A DNA stretch of 37,556 bases from Chitinophagaceae bacterium (GCA_019747705.1 JAIEQM010000081.1:1-37556), one strand, 5' to 3'; shown: positions 16,086-24,783, counted from the stretch's first letter. Numbers and translations are program-made. Notes: generated by a model not told the origin, from the sequence alone.

Positions 16086-16934
16086 ATGAAACTATTTTCT
16101 TTCATTGCTGCATTCACTTTTTTGTTTTTGGCAAACAAAGAACAACCGGTAACAACCAGTAAACATTTTTCGTTTGCAACAAATGATACATTGCCGTCCT
16201 TGCCCGAACCCCCCAATGTAAAAAGAGGATGGGTCGGTCAATTCCTGTACACGGTTAAACTCAATGGCAGCGGCAACCAGCCCAAACCTTATTCTTACTA
16301 TGTAAATTATGACAGGATACACACAGGTTATGTGGAACTGAGCAGTGAAATAAAAGGTGCTATGCGTGCCAATGCGCCCGACCGCTACAATGAACAGCGC
16401 TGGGAATCCTGGCTTCCGCAGGGCAGTAAAAAAAGCTGGAGCTATATCAACGACAGTCTGCACCAGGTAACCGTCATCACTTCTGACCAGTGCTGTCTTA
16501 CACCGCATGATAATTTCCGCACCACCAAAGCCGGCAGTGTTACCCAATTAAAAGAAGGCGTTACCCATGGTTATGATTTACAGATTGATTACAGTACCGG
16601 CGCTTATATTTTATCCATGCCCCTGGTTCGCTGCGATGCACAGCAAATAGAAATATGGAAGGTGAATAAAGATGCCAAGCCTAAAAACAATTATCTACGC
16701 AATGTAAATGATACCACAACAGGGGAATTCAAAACCTATGGTTACTTTAATCAGATGGATACCATTATGGGCACCATCAGCCGTGGACAAAAAGAAATTG
16801 TTATCCGCCGCACCTCAACCATTACTTACACTGAATATTTGTACACTGACACAAAGGGCAAAAACATATCCATCACTCCTCCATCAAAAGGAACAGTTGA
16901 GTTTGTGCTGACGCTAAGAAGAGCAGGCGGCTAA
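16086..16934 (+). CDS. Secreted protein G, unknown
   Basis: This 282-residue protein has an N-terminal hydrophobic signal (MKLFSFIAAFTFLFLANKEQ). After a Pro-rich stretch (PSLPEPPNVKRGW) it is beta-rich, with GQFLYTVKLNGSG, YSYYVNYDRIHTGYVELSS and a paired cysteine SDQCCLTPHD. It ends in alternating strands (TVEFVLTLRRAGG). No catalytic motif or known family is recognised. It lies 58 bases after D' and 71 bases before the M48 protease gene, which has its own dyad promoter. Confidence 0.7.
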   Translation: MKLFSFIAAFTFLFLANKEQPVTTSKHFSFATNDTLPSLPEPPNVKRGWVGQFLYTVKLNGSGNQPKPYSYYVNYDRIHTGYVELSSEIKGAMRANAPDRYNEQRWESWLPQGSKKSWSYINDSLHQVTVITSDQCCLTPHDNFRTTKAGSVTQLKEGVTHGYDLQIDYSTGAYILSMPLVRCDAQQIEIWKVNKDAKPKNNYLRNVNDTTTGEFKTYGYFNQMDTIMGTISRGQKEIVIRRTSTITYTEYLYTDTKGKNISITPPSKGTVEFVLTLRRAGG

Positions 16935-16941
16935 TTGAAAT

Positions 16942-16989
16942 ATCCTGTTTTTAGTGGATGGTTTTTGATTGCAATGCGTGATACATTTA
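16942..16989 (+). promoter_or_regulatory. Dyad promoter 3 (before M48 protease)
   Basis: ATCC at 16942-16945, nine bases, TGGATGG at 16955-16961, exactly 20 bases, then TACATTTA at 16982-16989. Both dyad halves are weaker than at 3900 or 32562, but TCCTGTTTTTAG is shared base for base with the site at 24736. The leader would be only about ten bases. Confidence 0.55.
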
Positions 16990-17005
16990 AAAAAGATTTT
17001 ACAGC

Positions 17006-17821
17006 ATGAAAACAACACCCAGTTGCTGCTTCTTTCTGTTTACTGTTTCAATATTGATTTGCTCCTGCAAAACAGTACCTGTTACAGGCCGCAAGCAATT
17101 GAACCTGGTTCCTGATTTTATGATCAAGGAACTGTCGTTTACACAATATGATTCTGTGGTAAAAGCAAGCCCCACACTTTCACAGTTTGATGCAAGGGCC
17201 CAAATGGTAACAAAGGTGGGCGTTAGAATTCAACAGGCTGCAGAAACATATTTGCAGCAAAACAATATGGGTAAAGAACTCAAAACGTTTAAATGGGCGT
17301 TTAATACCATTAATGAAAACATCATTAATGCATGGTGCATGCCCGGCGGCAAAGTAGTTGTATATACAGGTTTACTGCCTGTAACACAAAATGAAACAGC
17401 GCTGGCTGTAGTGATGGGGCATGAAATTGCACATGCCATTGCCCGGCATGGCAATGAACGCATGAGCCAGAGCCTGGCAGTGGCCCTGGGCGGAATGGTT
17501 TTGGAAGAAGCGCTGAAAGAGAAAAAAAATGAAACACAACTTTTATTTCTTGGATTGTATTTAATTGGTACAAAGCTGGCCTATGAATTACCCAACAGCC
17601 GTCTGCAGGAAAGTGAAGCAGATAAACTTGGATTAATCTTTATGAGCATGGCCGGTTACAATCCTGATGAAGCCATTCCCTTCTGGCAACGGATGGCGGC
17701 TGTAAATACAGGAGGTCGTCTGCCGGAGTTTTTATCAACTCATCCAAGTGATGAAACAAGAATCAAAAAACTATCAGCATTAATTCCCGGCATCAAAACA
17801 CAATACTTTAAACCGCTTTAA
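17006..17821 (+). CDS. M48-family metalloprotease, lipoprotein
   Basis: This 271-residue protein has a lipoprotein-type signal with the acceptor at C21 (SILICSCKTVP), followed by the PVTGRKQLNLVP segment typical of LoiP/YcaL-like M48 peptidases. The zinc site is HEIAHAIARH (H139, E140, H143), and the third ligand lies in QESEADKLGL (E202 with D206). The gluzincin layout is complete. Relatives sit in the periplasm on the outer membrane and degrade misfolded or damaged envelope proteins. The gene has its own dyad promoter and is followed after one base by the gene at 17823, so the two are coupled. I am confident of the family but not of the substrate. Confidence 0.93.
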   Translation: MKTTPSCCFFLFTVSILICSCKTVPVTGRKQLNLVPDFMIKELSFTQYDSVVKASPTLSQFDARAQMVTKVGVRIQQAAETYLQQNNMGKELKTFKWAFNTINENIINAWCMPGGKVVVYTGLLPVTQNETALAVVMGHEIAHAIARHGNERMSQSLAVALGGMVLEEALKEKKNETQLLFLGLYLIGTKLAYELPNSRLQESEADKLGLIFMSMAGYNPDEAIPFWQRMAAVNTGGRLPEFLSTHPSDETRIKKLSALIPGIKTQYFKPL

Positions 17822-17822
17822 T

Positions 17823-19151
17823 ATGAAGAAGTTAGTTTTTACACTTGCCTGTTTTGTTTCAATACAATCATTTGCGTTTGATACCTGGTGGCATGCAGAG
17901 TGTACACGTAAAGCTGCAACAGCCAATGGTTTTTCTGGTGATGCAAGACTGGCGATGCAGGTATCCAATTATCTCACCGATTTTTTTGCCGTTGTACATG
18001 ATAAGGCAAATGTAAAATTGCAGAAAGCCAATCTCAGTGCGTTTCAGTTTAAAAGCGATGTCTCCTATGATTTTCTTCACTTTGATGCGGTTCTTAATAA
18101 TGATCAATTGGAACATAACTGGAAATATCTGTGGCAAAACACAACAACATTATTACGAAAATATTCTGCCGGTAATGCAGCAGAGCCGGGATTCAGGCTG
18201 ATTGTTTTTTTCAATATCATCGGTGCAAGCCTGCACACGGTTCAGGATTTTTATTCGCATTCCAACTGGATCAACTATCATTTGCAATACAGGTTGCTTG
18301 ATATTCCCACCTGGTATGAAGCATCGCCGGAAGAACGAAGCAAAATGAGATTATATACCGGCATTTATGAACCGCCGTTTAATGGGCATCCTTCTCATGA
18401 ATCGCTTAATAAAGACAACTCTCAAAGACAATATAATTCAGTGGCCGTACAAATAGCTGAACGTGCATCCATAGAGTGGATCAAACGGCTTATGGATTCT
18501 GTGCCGGAAGCTCCATGGGGTGAATTAAAAAGTTATAACATACAAAACAACATGGTGTATAAAAATTTTCTTTCAAAATTGGATGCCACATTTGTTACAT
18601 CCAGTTCCATAGTTGCAAATCATTTTGATGGTAATAAACCTTTGAAGCGTGTGTTTTCCCAGGACTCTGCAAAAGAAAGAGTACAGGCAGGTATTATTTT
18701 AGATGCAACACTCAGTGAATATGCTACCTATATGGTGGCAGAAAAAAATAAATTTGGCTTACCAACACCCTACTGGGCAGGATTTATGGGTTACTTTATA
18801 AGTCATGATCTTGCCTGCGGATTACTTTTGAACAATAAACCTTTTTCTTCGGCCCGTACCAACTGTACTGCTTCCTATAAACCTGCTGATGATGAAGTAA
18901 AACGGAAAAATCAAAGCGGTAATGATCCCGTAACGGATAACCCAACAAAAAAATCAACTGAAAAATCAGGCAATAACAAAAACAACAATAACTCCGGTAA
19001 TAATAACAACAGCGGAAACAATTCAAATTCCAACACCACTGCCCCGGGTAATGATAAAACACCAGCGCCTCCTGCACCGCCTTCAAATAAAAAACCGGTT
19101 ATTCGTACCATGCCCAAAGATTCAGTGCAGGTAAAACGAAAAACAAATTAA
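17823..19151 (+). CDS. Zinc phospholipase C / Het-C-like secreted protein H
   Basis: This 442-residue protein has a signal peptide ending near SIQSFAF. The mature part starts FDTWWHAECTRKA with H24, as in the zinc-dependent phospholipase C / S1-P1 nuclease superfamily. Further candidate ligands follow the family order: HFD (H86, D88), then ASLHTVQDFYSHSNW (H138, D142, H146) and GHPSHESLNKD (H189, H192, D198). The HTVQDFYSHSNW form is closest to the Het-C branch. After about residue 350 comes a low-complexity Asn/Ser linker and a Pro-rich tail (APPAPPSNKK), probably a spacer. It is coupled to the M48 gene. Lipid or nucleotide hydrolysis is possible; the substrate is unknown. Confidence 0.75.
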   Translation: MKKLVFTLACFVSIQSFAFDTWWHAECTRKAATANGFSGDARLAMQVSNYLTDFFAVVHDKANVKLQKANLSAFQFKSDVSYDFLHFDAVLNNDQLEHNWKYLWQNTTTLLRKYSAGNAAEPGFRLIVFFNIIGASLHTVQDFYSHSNWINYHLQYRLLDIPTWYEASPEERSKMRLYTGIYEPPFNGHPSHESLNKDNSQRQYNSVAVQIAERASIEWIKRLMDSVPEAPWGELKSYNIQNNMVYKNFLSKLDATFVTSSSIVANHFDGNKPLKRVFSQDSAKERVQAGIILDATLSEYATYMVAEKNKFGLPTPYWAGFMGYFISHDLACGLLLNNKPFSSARTNCTASYKPADDEVKRKNQSGNDPVTDNPTKKSTEKSGNNKNNNNSGNNNNSGNNSNSNTTAPGNDKTPAPPAPPSNKKPVIRTMPKDSVQVKRKTN

Positions 19152-19212
19152 TAGCACATCACTAAAAAATCCTGAATAGATTTTATACTTTGTCAACTAA
19201 AAATCAATCAAT

Positions 19213-19698
19213 ATGAAACAGACTTTCGTTTTTATCATGACCATTCTGTTTTTTACATCCTGCAATTTCAGCAAGGGTGTAAAAAAAGATTTAAATACCG
19301 GCCTCACCACTTCTTACAATGGTTTTGCTGTTGAAGATGTGTATTTAACTGAAGGCGAAGAAGGAAAAAAGATAAGCAGCAATCAAATAGCACTGGGCTC
19401 ACTCATTAATGTGCAGTTAACAGGTGTTGAAAATTATGTTGAAGCAAATGGAAAAGTATTTCCCGGCTGCACCATTATACTAACTGATAAAGCAGGTAAA
19501 GAGTTGCTGAACATCCCTGATGCATTCAGCAGTATGGGTGATGGGGTAAAAAAAGAAGAAGGCAATAATCTCAGGGCAAAGCTTACCACCGGCGACCCAA
19601 TGGTTGTGGGTGAAACCTATCATTTAAAATGCCGTTTCTACGATAAGAAGAATACAGACAGTGAGATTATTACCAATGTGGATTTGGTGATGAAATAA
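19213..19698 (+). CDS. Small lipoprotein, unknown
   Basis: This 161-residue protein has a lipoprotein signal (MKQTFVFIMTILFFTSCNFS) with C17 as lipid acceptor. The mature part is mostly beta, with YNGFAVEDVYLTEGEEG, IALGSLINVQLTGVENYVE and GETYHLKCRFYDKK. This is the shape of a small immunoglobulin-like or C2-like envelope domain. No family is recognised. It is the last gene of the plus-strand series, 61 bases after gene H, and is followed by the large palindrome at 19825-19989, which may end transcription from both sides. Confidence 0.75.
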   Translation: MKQTFVFIMTILFFTSCNFSKGVKKDLNTGLTTSYNGFAVEDVYLTEGEEGKKISSNQIALGSLINVQLTGVENYVEANGKVFPGCTIILTDKAGKELLNIPDAFSSMGDGVKKEEGNNLRAKLTTGDPMVVGETYHLKCRFYDKKNTDSEIITNVDLVMK

Positions 19699-20078
19699 GT
19701 TCAGGAGTAAATTGTATGAGATCGTACTTTAAAATTCCGGAATAAACAAAGAGCTGAAGAAATGAAGAGGTTTCGTGATAAAAAGCATCTCTTTTTCTCC
19801 TGATCTCTTCGTAAAATTGATTTAATACCATTTAGACTTTAAACTTATGCTAATGCGAAGCATTTTTCCTCTGCGAACTCTGCTTCTCAGCGTGCAAAAA
19901 AATCTCACGCAGAGGGAAGGAGAACGCAGAGTAAATGACAATTTCATTGTCATTTAAAATAAAGTTTGATTTATATATCCAAATGGTATAATTTCAAACA
20001 GGTTTTTAAACATTTACAGTTTCTTCGAAAAAAGTTTCTCTTCTTATCTTCACCTCTTTGTAAAAAAATAGCCCTGAT
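19699..20078. other. Intergenic stretch between convergent genes
   Basis: These 380 bases hold no convincing gene. Most are taken up by the nested palindrome at 19825-19989. Flanking it are TCTTC/CTCTTTG-rich stretches (19750-19812 and 20031-20062) that resemble part of the spacer at 1237-1295 on the opposite strand, for example CAGGAGAAAAAGAG. Confidence 0.6.
19825..19989. repeat. Nested 165-base palindromic element
   Basis: The outer arms ATACCATTT (19825-19833) and AAATGGTAT (19981-19989) pair perfectly, with partial pairing further in. Inside lies a 63-base imperfect hairpin (19869-19931) whose 26-base arms pair at 18 positions and share CTCTGCG/CGCAGAG and CGTG/CACG. Beside it is a perfect nine-pair hairpin (AAATGACAA 19933-19941, TTGTCATTT 19947-19955). 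It has no coding capacity. It could be a MITE-like or extragenic palindromic repeat, or a bidirectional transcription stop. Confidence 0.75.
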
Positions 20079-20705
20079 CTAAATCATTTGAAGTTTAGCA
20101 GCCATTCTTATTAGTGAAGCAGTGTTCTTTACATTAAACTTGGCCAGTAAATTTTTACGGTGTGTGTCAACGGTTGATACGCCAATAAATAACTGATCAG
20201 CAATTTCCTGGTTGGTTAAACCATCTGCCACCAGTTCCAGTATTTCTTTTTCCCTCCTGGTAAGTGCAGGTTTATCTTTTTTACCTTCTTCCACAGCTTT
20301 CATGGTATCAGTTACTTCACGGCTCAGATAGGTGCCTCCTTTTAGTACATGATGAATGGCTTCTGTTATTTCAGTTCGTTCTGCATTTTTTAATAAATAA
20401 CCGGATGCTCCGTTTTCCATCATCTTATCAATAAAACTAAACTGGTTAAAGGTGCTTAATGCCAGTATCATAATTTGCGGATACATGGTTTTTACTTCTT
20501 TACACAATTCGATGCCGCTTTCTGTACCTAAATTAATATCCATCAGCAGTACATCCGGTTGTTGCTGTTTTAAAAAAGAAATACAGGATGCTGCATTGGA
20601 AGCATGCCCCACCACCTGAAGATCATTTTCATTTTGCAGCATGGCCTGTATACCTTCAATTACCATAAAATGATCATCTACTATAAATACGGTGATGGGG
20701 TTCAT
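20079..20705 (-). CDS. NarL/FixJ-type response regulator
   Basis: This 208-residue protein has an N-terminal receiver with the acidic pair D10-D11, phosphoacceptor D56 (VLLMDINLG), a Ser/Thr switch (LALSTF) and K106 (GYLLKNAE). A LuxR-type helix-turn-helix follows at about residues 145-205 (LTRREKEILELVADG, NQEIADQLFIGVSTVDTHRK). It is a complete DNA-binding regulator. The gene overlaps the sensor kinase upstream by four bases (ATGA) and is the last gene of the minus-strand operon. It is the natural candidate for binding the dyad promoters, since NarL-type regulators bind inverted half-sites as dimers, but no site preference can be derived from sequence alone. Confidence 0.95.
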   Translation of the reverse strand: MNPITVFIVDDHFMVIEGIQAMLQNENDLQVVGHASNAASCISFLKQQQPDVLLMDINLGTESGIELCKEVKTMYPQIMILALSTFNQFSFIDKMMENGASGYLLKNAERTEITEAIHHVLKGGTYLSREVTDTMKAVEEGKKDKPALTRREKEILELVADGLTNQEIADQLFIGVSTVDTHRKNLLAKFNVKNTASLIRMAAKLQMI

Positions 20706-22654
20706 GTGCTGATGTTTATGTTAATACTGGTTCCTTTTTCTTTTTCTGAAAGAATGCTGATAGTGCCTTTAAGATATTCCACCCGGCTTTTAATATTACT
20801 CCAGCCAATGCCATCAGAACTGTTAAATATGGCCGTATCAAATCCGTTTCCATCATCTTCCACTGTTATTTGTAACTGGTTGCTGATGAGTTGCAGTTGT
20901 ACAATCGCTTCTCTGGCCCCGGCATGTTTAATAATATTGTTAATGAGTTCCTGAACAATACGGTATAAAATTACCTCTGTATCATCACCCAGCTTCAGTT
21001 GTTCCAAACCAAAAGCATGATAGTTTACTTTGAGCACACCGCTTGCTGTAATATGATTGCAAAAATCTTTTAACGCTGTATCCAGTCCGAACTTTAAAAG
21101 ACTTTCAGGCATCAGGTTGTGCGCTACAAGACGCAGTTCTTTGATGGAACTGTCCAGCATGTCCATACTCCGCTCAAACGCAAGAGAATTATCGGGTGTA
21201 AGTATCATATTCCCTTTCATGTTACTGAATGAATATTTAATACCGCTGAGCATTCCCCCTAATCCATCATGCAGATCTTTTGCCAGCCGTATGCGTTCCT
21301 GTTCCTGTCCTTTAAGCACCGCTTCAGCTGCAAGTAATTGTTTTTCTTTTTCCAGTTCTGCAATTTGCTGCTGCTGCAGTTGTTGTTTGTGTTTGTAATT
21401 GCGGTAGGAAAGCAAAGAAATAATAAACAATGAAACAGCGCTGCCGGTTAAAATATAATTCACAAGGCTTTTTTGCCTGATGGTAGATTGCTGTACTGCC
21501 AGCAGCGCTTCTTTTTTTTGTGTTTGATATTTTGTTTCCAGTTCACTGGCCAGTTTTCGGTTGTTACGGATGGCAACAGAATCTTTCACCATTGTATATG
21601 CTTTGAGATAAGCAAAACCAGCAGCAATATTTCCTCTTGCTTCTTCTGCTTTTACCAAATCAGATAAAGTGAGCAAACGCACCTGGTCCAGTTTTAAACG
21701 TTCTGCCAGTTCATCGCTTTCTTTCAAATACGTTACAGCATTGGCATAATCACCTTTTTTGAGATATACATTGCCCAGCAGTTGTTTAATGAGTGCAATG
21801 TCATAATAAATATCAATAGAGCTGTACAGTTCAAGAGCTTTTTTATAATATGAAACCGCTGTATCATACTGTTTTGTTTTTTCAACATAATACGTGCCCA
21901 GCAATGAATAAAATTTTCCCACACCAAAAACAGAATTGATCTTCCTGGCCACCCGGAGCCCTTTACGGGAAGTGGCATAAACACTGTCGTATTGTTTTTC
22001 CCCGGCATAGGCTTCGGCCATGGCCATATAACTCCGCATTATATAATTGGAATCACTGCTGCCTGCTGCCATACGAAGGGTTTCTTTTGCGTAAAACATG
22101 GCCCTGGCTGTATCTTCCAGCAAATTGTAAATTCCTGAAATGTTATAATAGGAAAAGAAAATTTTATTCTCTTCTTTTACCTGTGTAAACAAAGCAATGG
22201 CTTCTAAATATTTGGTAAGTGCAGAATCGTATTGCTGTTTCTGATGATAAATGTTGGCATAGGTATGAATGAGTGTTGCTTTTTGAATAACCGAATTTTT
22301 ATCAGTATTTTTTTCAATTAACGCATATGCTTTATCCAGTAAAAGTTTACCGCTGTCAAACTTTACCTGGTAAAAAAGAAGCCTTGACTCCAGGCCATAA
22401 GAAACGGAAAGCCCATAGTTGTATTTAATTTTTTCTGCTGCTATGCGGGCATCTGTGAGCGCCTCTCTTGCAAGCACCGGTTCAATACTCATTACACCTG
22501 CCGCAAAATCATTCATGCGGTTTACCTTGGCGGTATCATCAGGCTGTTTACGAAAACTGTTCCGCACACTGTCAGCATTCAGGAATTTATACTGAGCTTT
22601 AACAGAGATAAAGAAGCCAACTGTCAGCAGTATTAAGGTGATAGAATGTTTCAT
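20702..22654 (-). CDS. TPR sensor histidine kinase, copy 1 (HisKA_3/HATPase)
   Basis: The start is set at 22654, where a signal peptide begins (MKHSITLILLTVGFFISVKAQ), 34 bases after the upstream kinase gene; an ATG at 22696 would add 14 polar residues. The product is 650 residues. A periplasmic region of tetratricopeptide repeats (about 80-370) is followed by one membrane segment (YILTGSAVSLFIISLLS), a Gln/Glu coiled coil and the HisKA_3 box KDLHDGLGGMLSG, whose His is phosphorylated. The ATPase domain has ELINNIIKHA and VEDDGNGFD, then GIGWSNIKSR. From the coiled coil onward it is nearly the same as the upstream kinase. It should sense a periplasmic cue through the TPRs and phosphorylate the response regulator. 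Confidence 0.93.
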   Translation of the reverse strand: MKHSITLILLTVGFFISVKAQYKFLNADSVRNSFRKQPDDTAKVNRMNDFAAGVMSIEPVLAREALTDARIAAEKIKYNYGLSVSYGLESRLLFYQVKFDSGKLLLDKAYALIEKNTDKNSVIQKATLIHTYANIYHQKQQYDSALTKYLEAIALFTQVKEENKIFFSYYNISGIYNLLEDTARAMFYAKETLRMAAGSSDSNYIMRSYMAMAEAYAGEKQYDSVYATSRKGLRVARKINSVFGVGKFYSLLGTYYVEKTKQYDTAVSYYKKALELYSSIDIYYDIALIKQLLGNVYLKKGDYANAVTYLKESDELAERLKLDQVRLLTLSDLVKAEEARGNIAAGFAYLKAYTMVKDSVAIRNNRKLASELETKYQTQKKEALLAVQQSTIRQKSLVNYILTGSAVSLFIISLLSYRNYKHKQQLQQQQIAELEKEKQLLAAEAVLKGQEQERIRLAKDLHDGLGGMLSGIKYSFSNMKGNMILTPDNSLAFERSMDMLDSSIKELRLVAHNLMPESLLKFGLDTALKDFCNHITASGVLKVNYHAFGLEQLKLGDDTEVILYRIVQELINNIIKHAGAREAIVQLQLISNQLQITVEDDGNGFDTAIFNSSDGIGWSNIKSRVEYLKGTISILSEKEKGTSININIST

Positions 22655-22688
22655 TAGCTGGTTATGGTTGCGGGTGGTTGCATCTTTC

Positions 22689-24635
22689 TTATACATCCAG
22701 TACCATGTGCACCGATGTTCCTTTACCCTGTTGTGAATTTACGTTTAATTTTGCTTTTAAATACTCTGCCCGGTTTTTAATATTGCCCCAGCCAATACCT
22801 CTTGCAGCGTTTAAACTGTTTACATCAAACCCTTTGCCATCATCTTCAACAGTTATTTGCAGTTGATTGTTCTGCAACTCCAGTTGCACAATGGCTTCTG
22901 TGGCTGCTGCATGTTTAATGCTATTATTAATAAGCTCCTGCACAATGCGGTACACAATAATTTCTTTACCTGCATCAGTTTTAAACGCTTCCATTCCAAA
23001 AGAATGATAAGTTACTTTTAATGCGCCGCTGGCCGTAATGTTGCCGCAAAAATCTTTGAGCGCTGTATCCAGTCCAAACTTTACCAAACTTTCCGGCATA
23101 AGGTTGTGGGCCACCAGGCGGAGTTCTTTAATGGAACTGTCCAGCATATCCATGCTGCGTTCAAATGCCAGTGCATTGTCCGGGGTAAGTACTAAATTTT
23201 CTTTCATGGTATTGAAGGAGTATTTAATGCCGCTGAGCATTCCGCCCAGACCATCGTGCAAATCTTTGGCAAGACGTGTACGTTCTTCTTCCTGGCCTTT
23301 GAGAACAGCTTCTGCGGCGAGTAATTGTTTTTCTTTTTCCAGTTCGGCTATTTGCTGCTGCTGCAGTTTTTGTTTTTGTTTATAAGTGCGGTAGCTGAGC
23401 AGGGAAATAATCAGCAGCGTTGCTGCAGCGCCTGCCAAAATATAATTCCAGAGCGATTTGATTTTTTGATCACTTTTAAGTTGCGCTATTTCTTTACTTT
23501 TTTTTTCAGTTTCATATTTTTTTTCAAGGTTGGCTGATTTGGAAGAAATGATTTCCTGCACGTAGCTATCCTGTATTTCTTTTGCCATTTCTTCATAACG
23601 TGCGCCATTCTCCAAATTTCCATTTGCATAAGCAATGCGTGATAAAAGTCTTAATGCATTTGTTTCCTCCCCTTTAACCTGTTGTTTCCTGCTCATTTCC
23701 AGCGCTTCATTAGCAAAACGTTCGGCGGTTTCAAAATCTTTGAGTTGCAGGTAACAAACACCAACTGCGTTGAGTGCAATAATTTCCATATCAGCAGCCG
23801 TGCTTTCCCTGCTCAGCTTTAACGCACGCTGTGCGTATGGCAGCATTTTTTGATACAGCCCCTGTTTATCCCACACACTTATTACAGCCAATATACCAGC
23901 CGCTTCCAGCCGTTTATCCCCCGTTTTTGCTGCTAATTGCATTCCTTCATTGGCAAATTGCTCCGCTTTTTCAAGCTGCTTTTTTTCCCGCCATGCTGCT
24001 GAAAGGTTGAGGAGTGTATATGGTTTGTTCACTTCATCTTTCAGTTCATCTGCCAGCGCTAATGCTTTTTCACCATAAGCAATGGATTTATCATACTCCA
24101 CACGGCCGCTATAAATTGTTTGTACTGCAATGAGCATTTGCAGGCGGATATTTTTAATGTTAATATCCGTTGTGCTTTCAATCAGCCTTTGCCCTTCCAG
24201 CAAAAACTCCAGCGCCTGTTCGTTATCGCCCACCTGTTGTGCTGAAATGCCCATATTCATGAGACAGATACCCATGTACAAAGTATCCCGGTTTATTTTT
24301 GACAATTCAAGCGCCTGCTGTTCATAATAAATACTTGAATCATATTGGCCCTGCAAATATGTTACCGAACCGTAATAAATAAGCGACTTGGTAACCCCCC
24401 GTTTATAGTTTATTTTTTCGCTGATGCTTTTTGCTTTTTGGTAAAACGTTGCCGCCATTGCCGGGTTGCTGCTTTCCAATGCATTCCCCGTTTTTATATA
24501 CAACTCAACACCTGCGGAGTCTTCTTTTGCACCGGCAATCAACCGCAGCAAACTGTCTTTCACAGGATCTGCCTGTGCATGTAAAGAATTCATGCCCAAC
24601 AGCAAACAACAATATATCACTAACAAATACTTCAT
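22689..24635 (-). CDS. TPR sensor histidine kinase, copy 2 (HisKA_3/HATPase)
   Basis: This 648-residue protein has a signal peptide (MKYLLVIYCCLLLGMNSLHAQ). Periplasmic tetratricopeptide repeats (about 45-350) follow, then one membrane segment (about 394-414) and a Gln-rich coiled coil. The kinase core has H460 in KDLHDGLGG, ELINNSIKHA and VEDDGKGFD. It opens the minus-strand operon, with a dyad-type promoter 33-80 bases upstream. The sensor halves of the two kinases differ much more than the catalytic halves. I infer a tandem duplication that lets two signals feed one regulator. No second response regulator lies nearby. Confidence 0.93.
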   Translation of the reverse strand: MKYLLVIYCCLLLGMNSLHAQADPVKDSLLRLIAGAKEDSAGVELYIKTGNALESSNPAMAATFYQKAKSISEKINYKRGVTKSLIYYGSVTYLQGQYDSSIYYEQQALELSKINRDTLYMGICLMNMGISAQQVGDNEQALEFLLEGQRLIESTTDINIKNIRLQMLIAVQTIYSGRVEYDKSIAYGEKALALADELKDEVNKPYTLLNLSAAWREKKQLEKAEQFANEGMQLAAKTGDKRLEAAGILAVISVWDKQGLYQKMLPYAQRALKLSRESTAADMEIIALNAVGVCYLQLKDFETAERFANEALEMSRKQQVKGEETNALRLLSRIAYANGNLENGARYEEMAKEIQDSYVQEIISSKSANLEKKYETEKKSKEIAQLKSDQKIKSLWNYILAGAAATLLIISLLSYRTYKQKQKLQQQQIAELEKEKQLLAAEAVLKGQEEERTRLAKDLHDGLGGMLSGIKYSFNTMKENLVLTPDNALAFERSMDMLDSSIKELRLVAHNLMPESLVKFGLDTALKDFCGNITASGALKVTYHSFGMEAFKTDAGKEIIVYRIVQELINNSIKHAAATEAIVQLELQNNQLQITVEDDGKGFDVNSLNAARGIGWGNIKNRAEYLKAKLNVNSQQGKGTSVHMVLDV

Positions 24636-24667
24636 TGCTTTTTTCTCCAGGAAACAGGATACCCTTA

Positions 24668-24716
24668 CAAATTAAACAGTTCAGCCCAAAATAAAAACTC
24701 CCTGTTTTCTATGATT
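24668..24716 (-). promoter_or_regulatory. Dyad promoter 4, minus strand (before the kinase operon)
   Basis: On the minus strand GGGAGTT (24702-24696) is followed by exactly 20 bases and then TTAATTTG (24675-24668), about 33 bases before the kinase start. The promoter-proximal half matches the other sites, but the distal half (TCA instead of CTCC) is weak. The dyad can also be read on the plus strand as CTCC-N9-ATGATT. It stands 38 bases from the next dyad. Confidence 0.5.
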
Positions 24717-24734
24717 TTTTTGTTAACTCCAAAA

Positions 24735-24783
24735 TCTCCTGTTTTTAGGGGATTTTTTTAACCCTGTATAGTCAGCATATTTG
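24735..24783 (+). promoter_or_regulatory. Dyad promoter 5 (before the beta-helix gene)
   Basis: ATCTCC ending at 24739, nine bases, GGGATTT at 24749-24755, exactly 20 bases, then CATATTTG at 24776-24783. The transcript start would be near 24790, with a leader of about 105 bases to the ATG at 24895. Confidence 0.75.

Noticed and set aside
19166..19192. AATC-GATT pair before the small lipoprotein gene as a further dyad promoter
   Set aside because: It is too close to the ATACTTTG box and lacks the CTCC and GGG cores, so the spacing rule fails.
23038..23385. Similar plus-strand frames of about 115 residues here and at 21057-21398
   Set aside because: They resemble each other only because they lie opposite the near-identical halves of the two kinase genes; Ser-rich antisense products.
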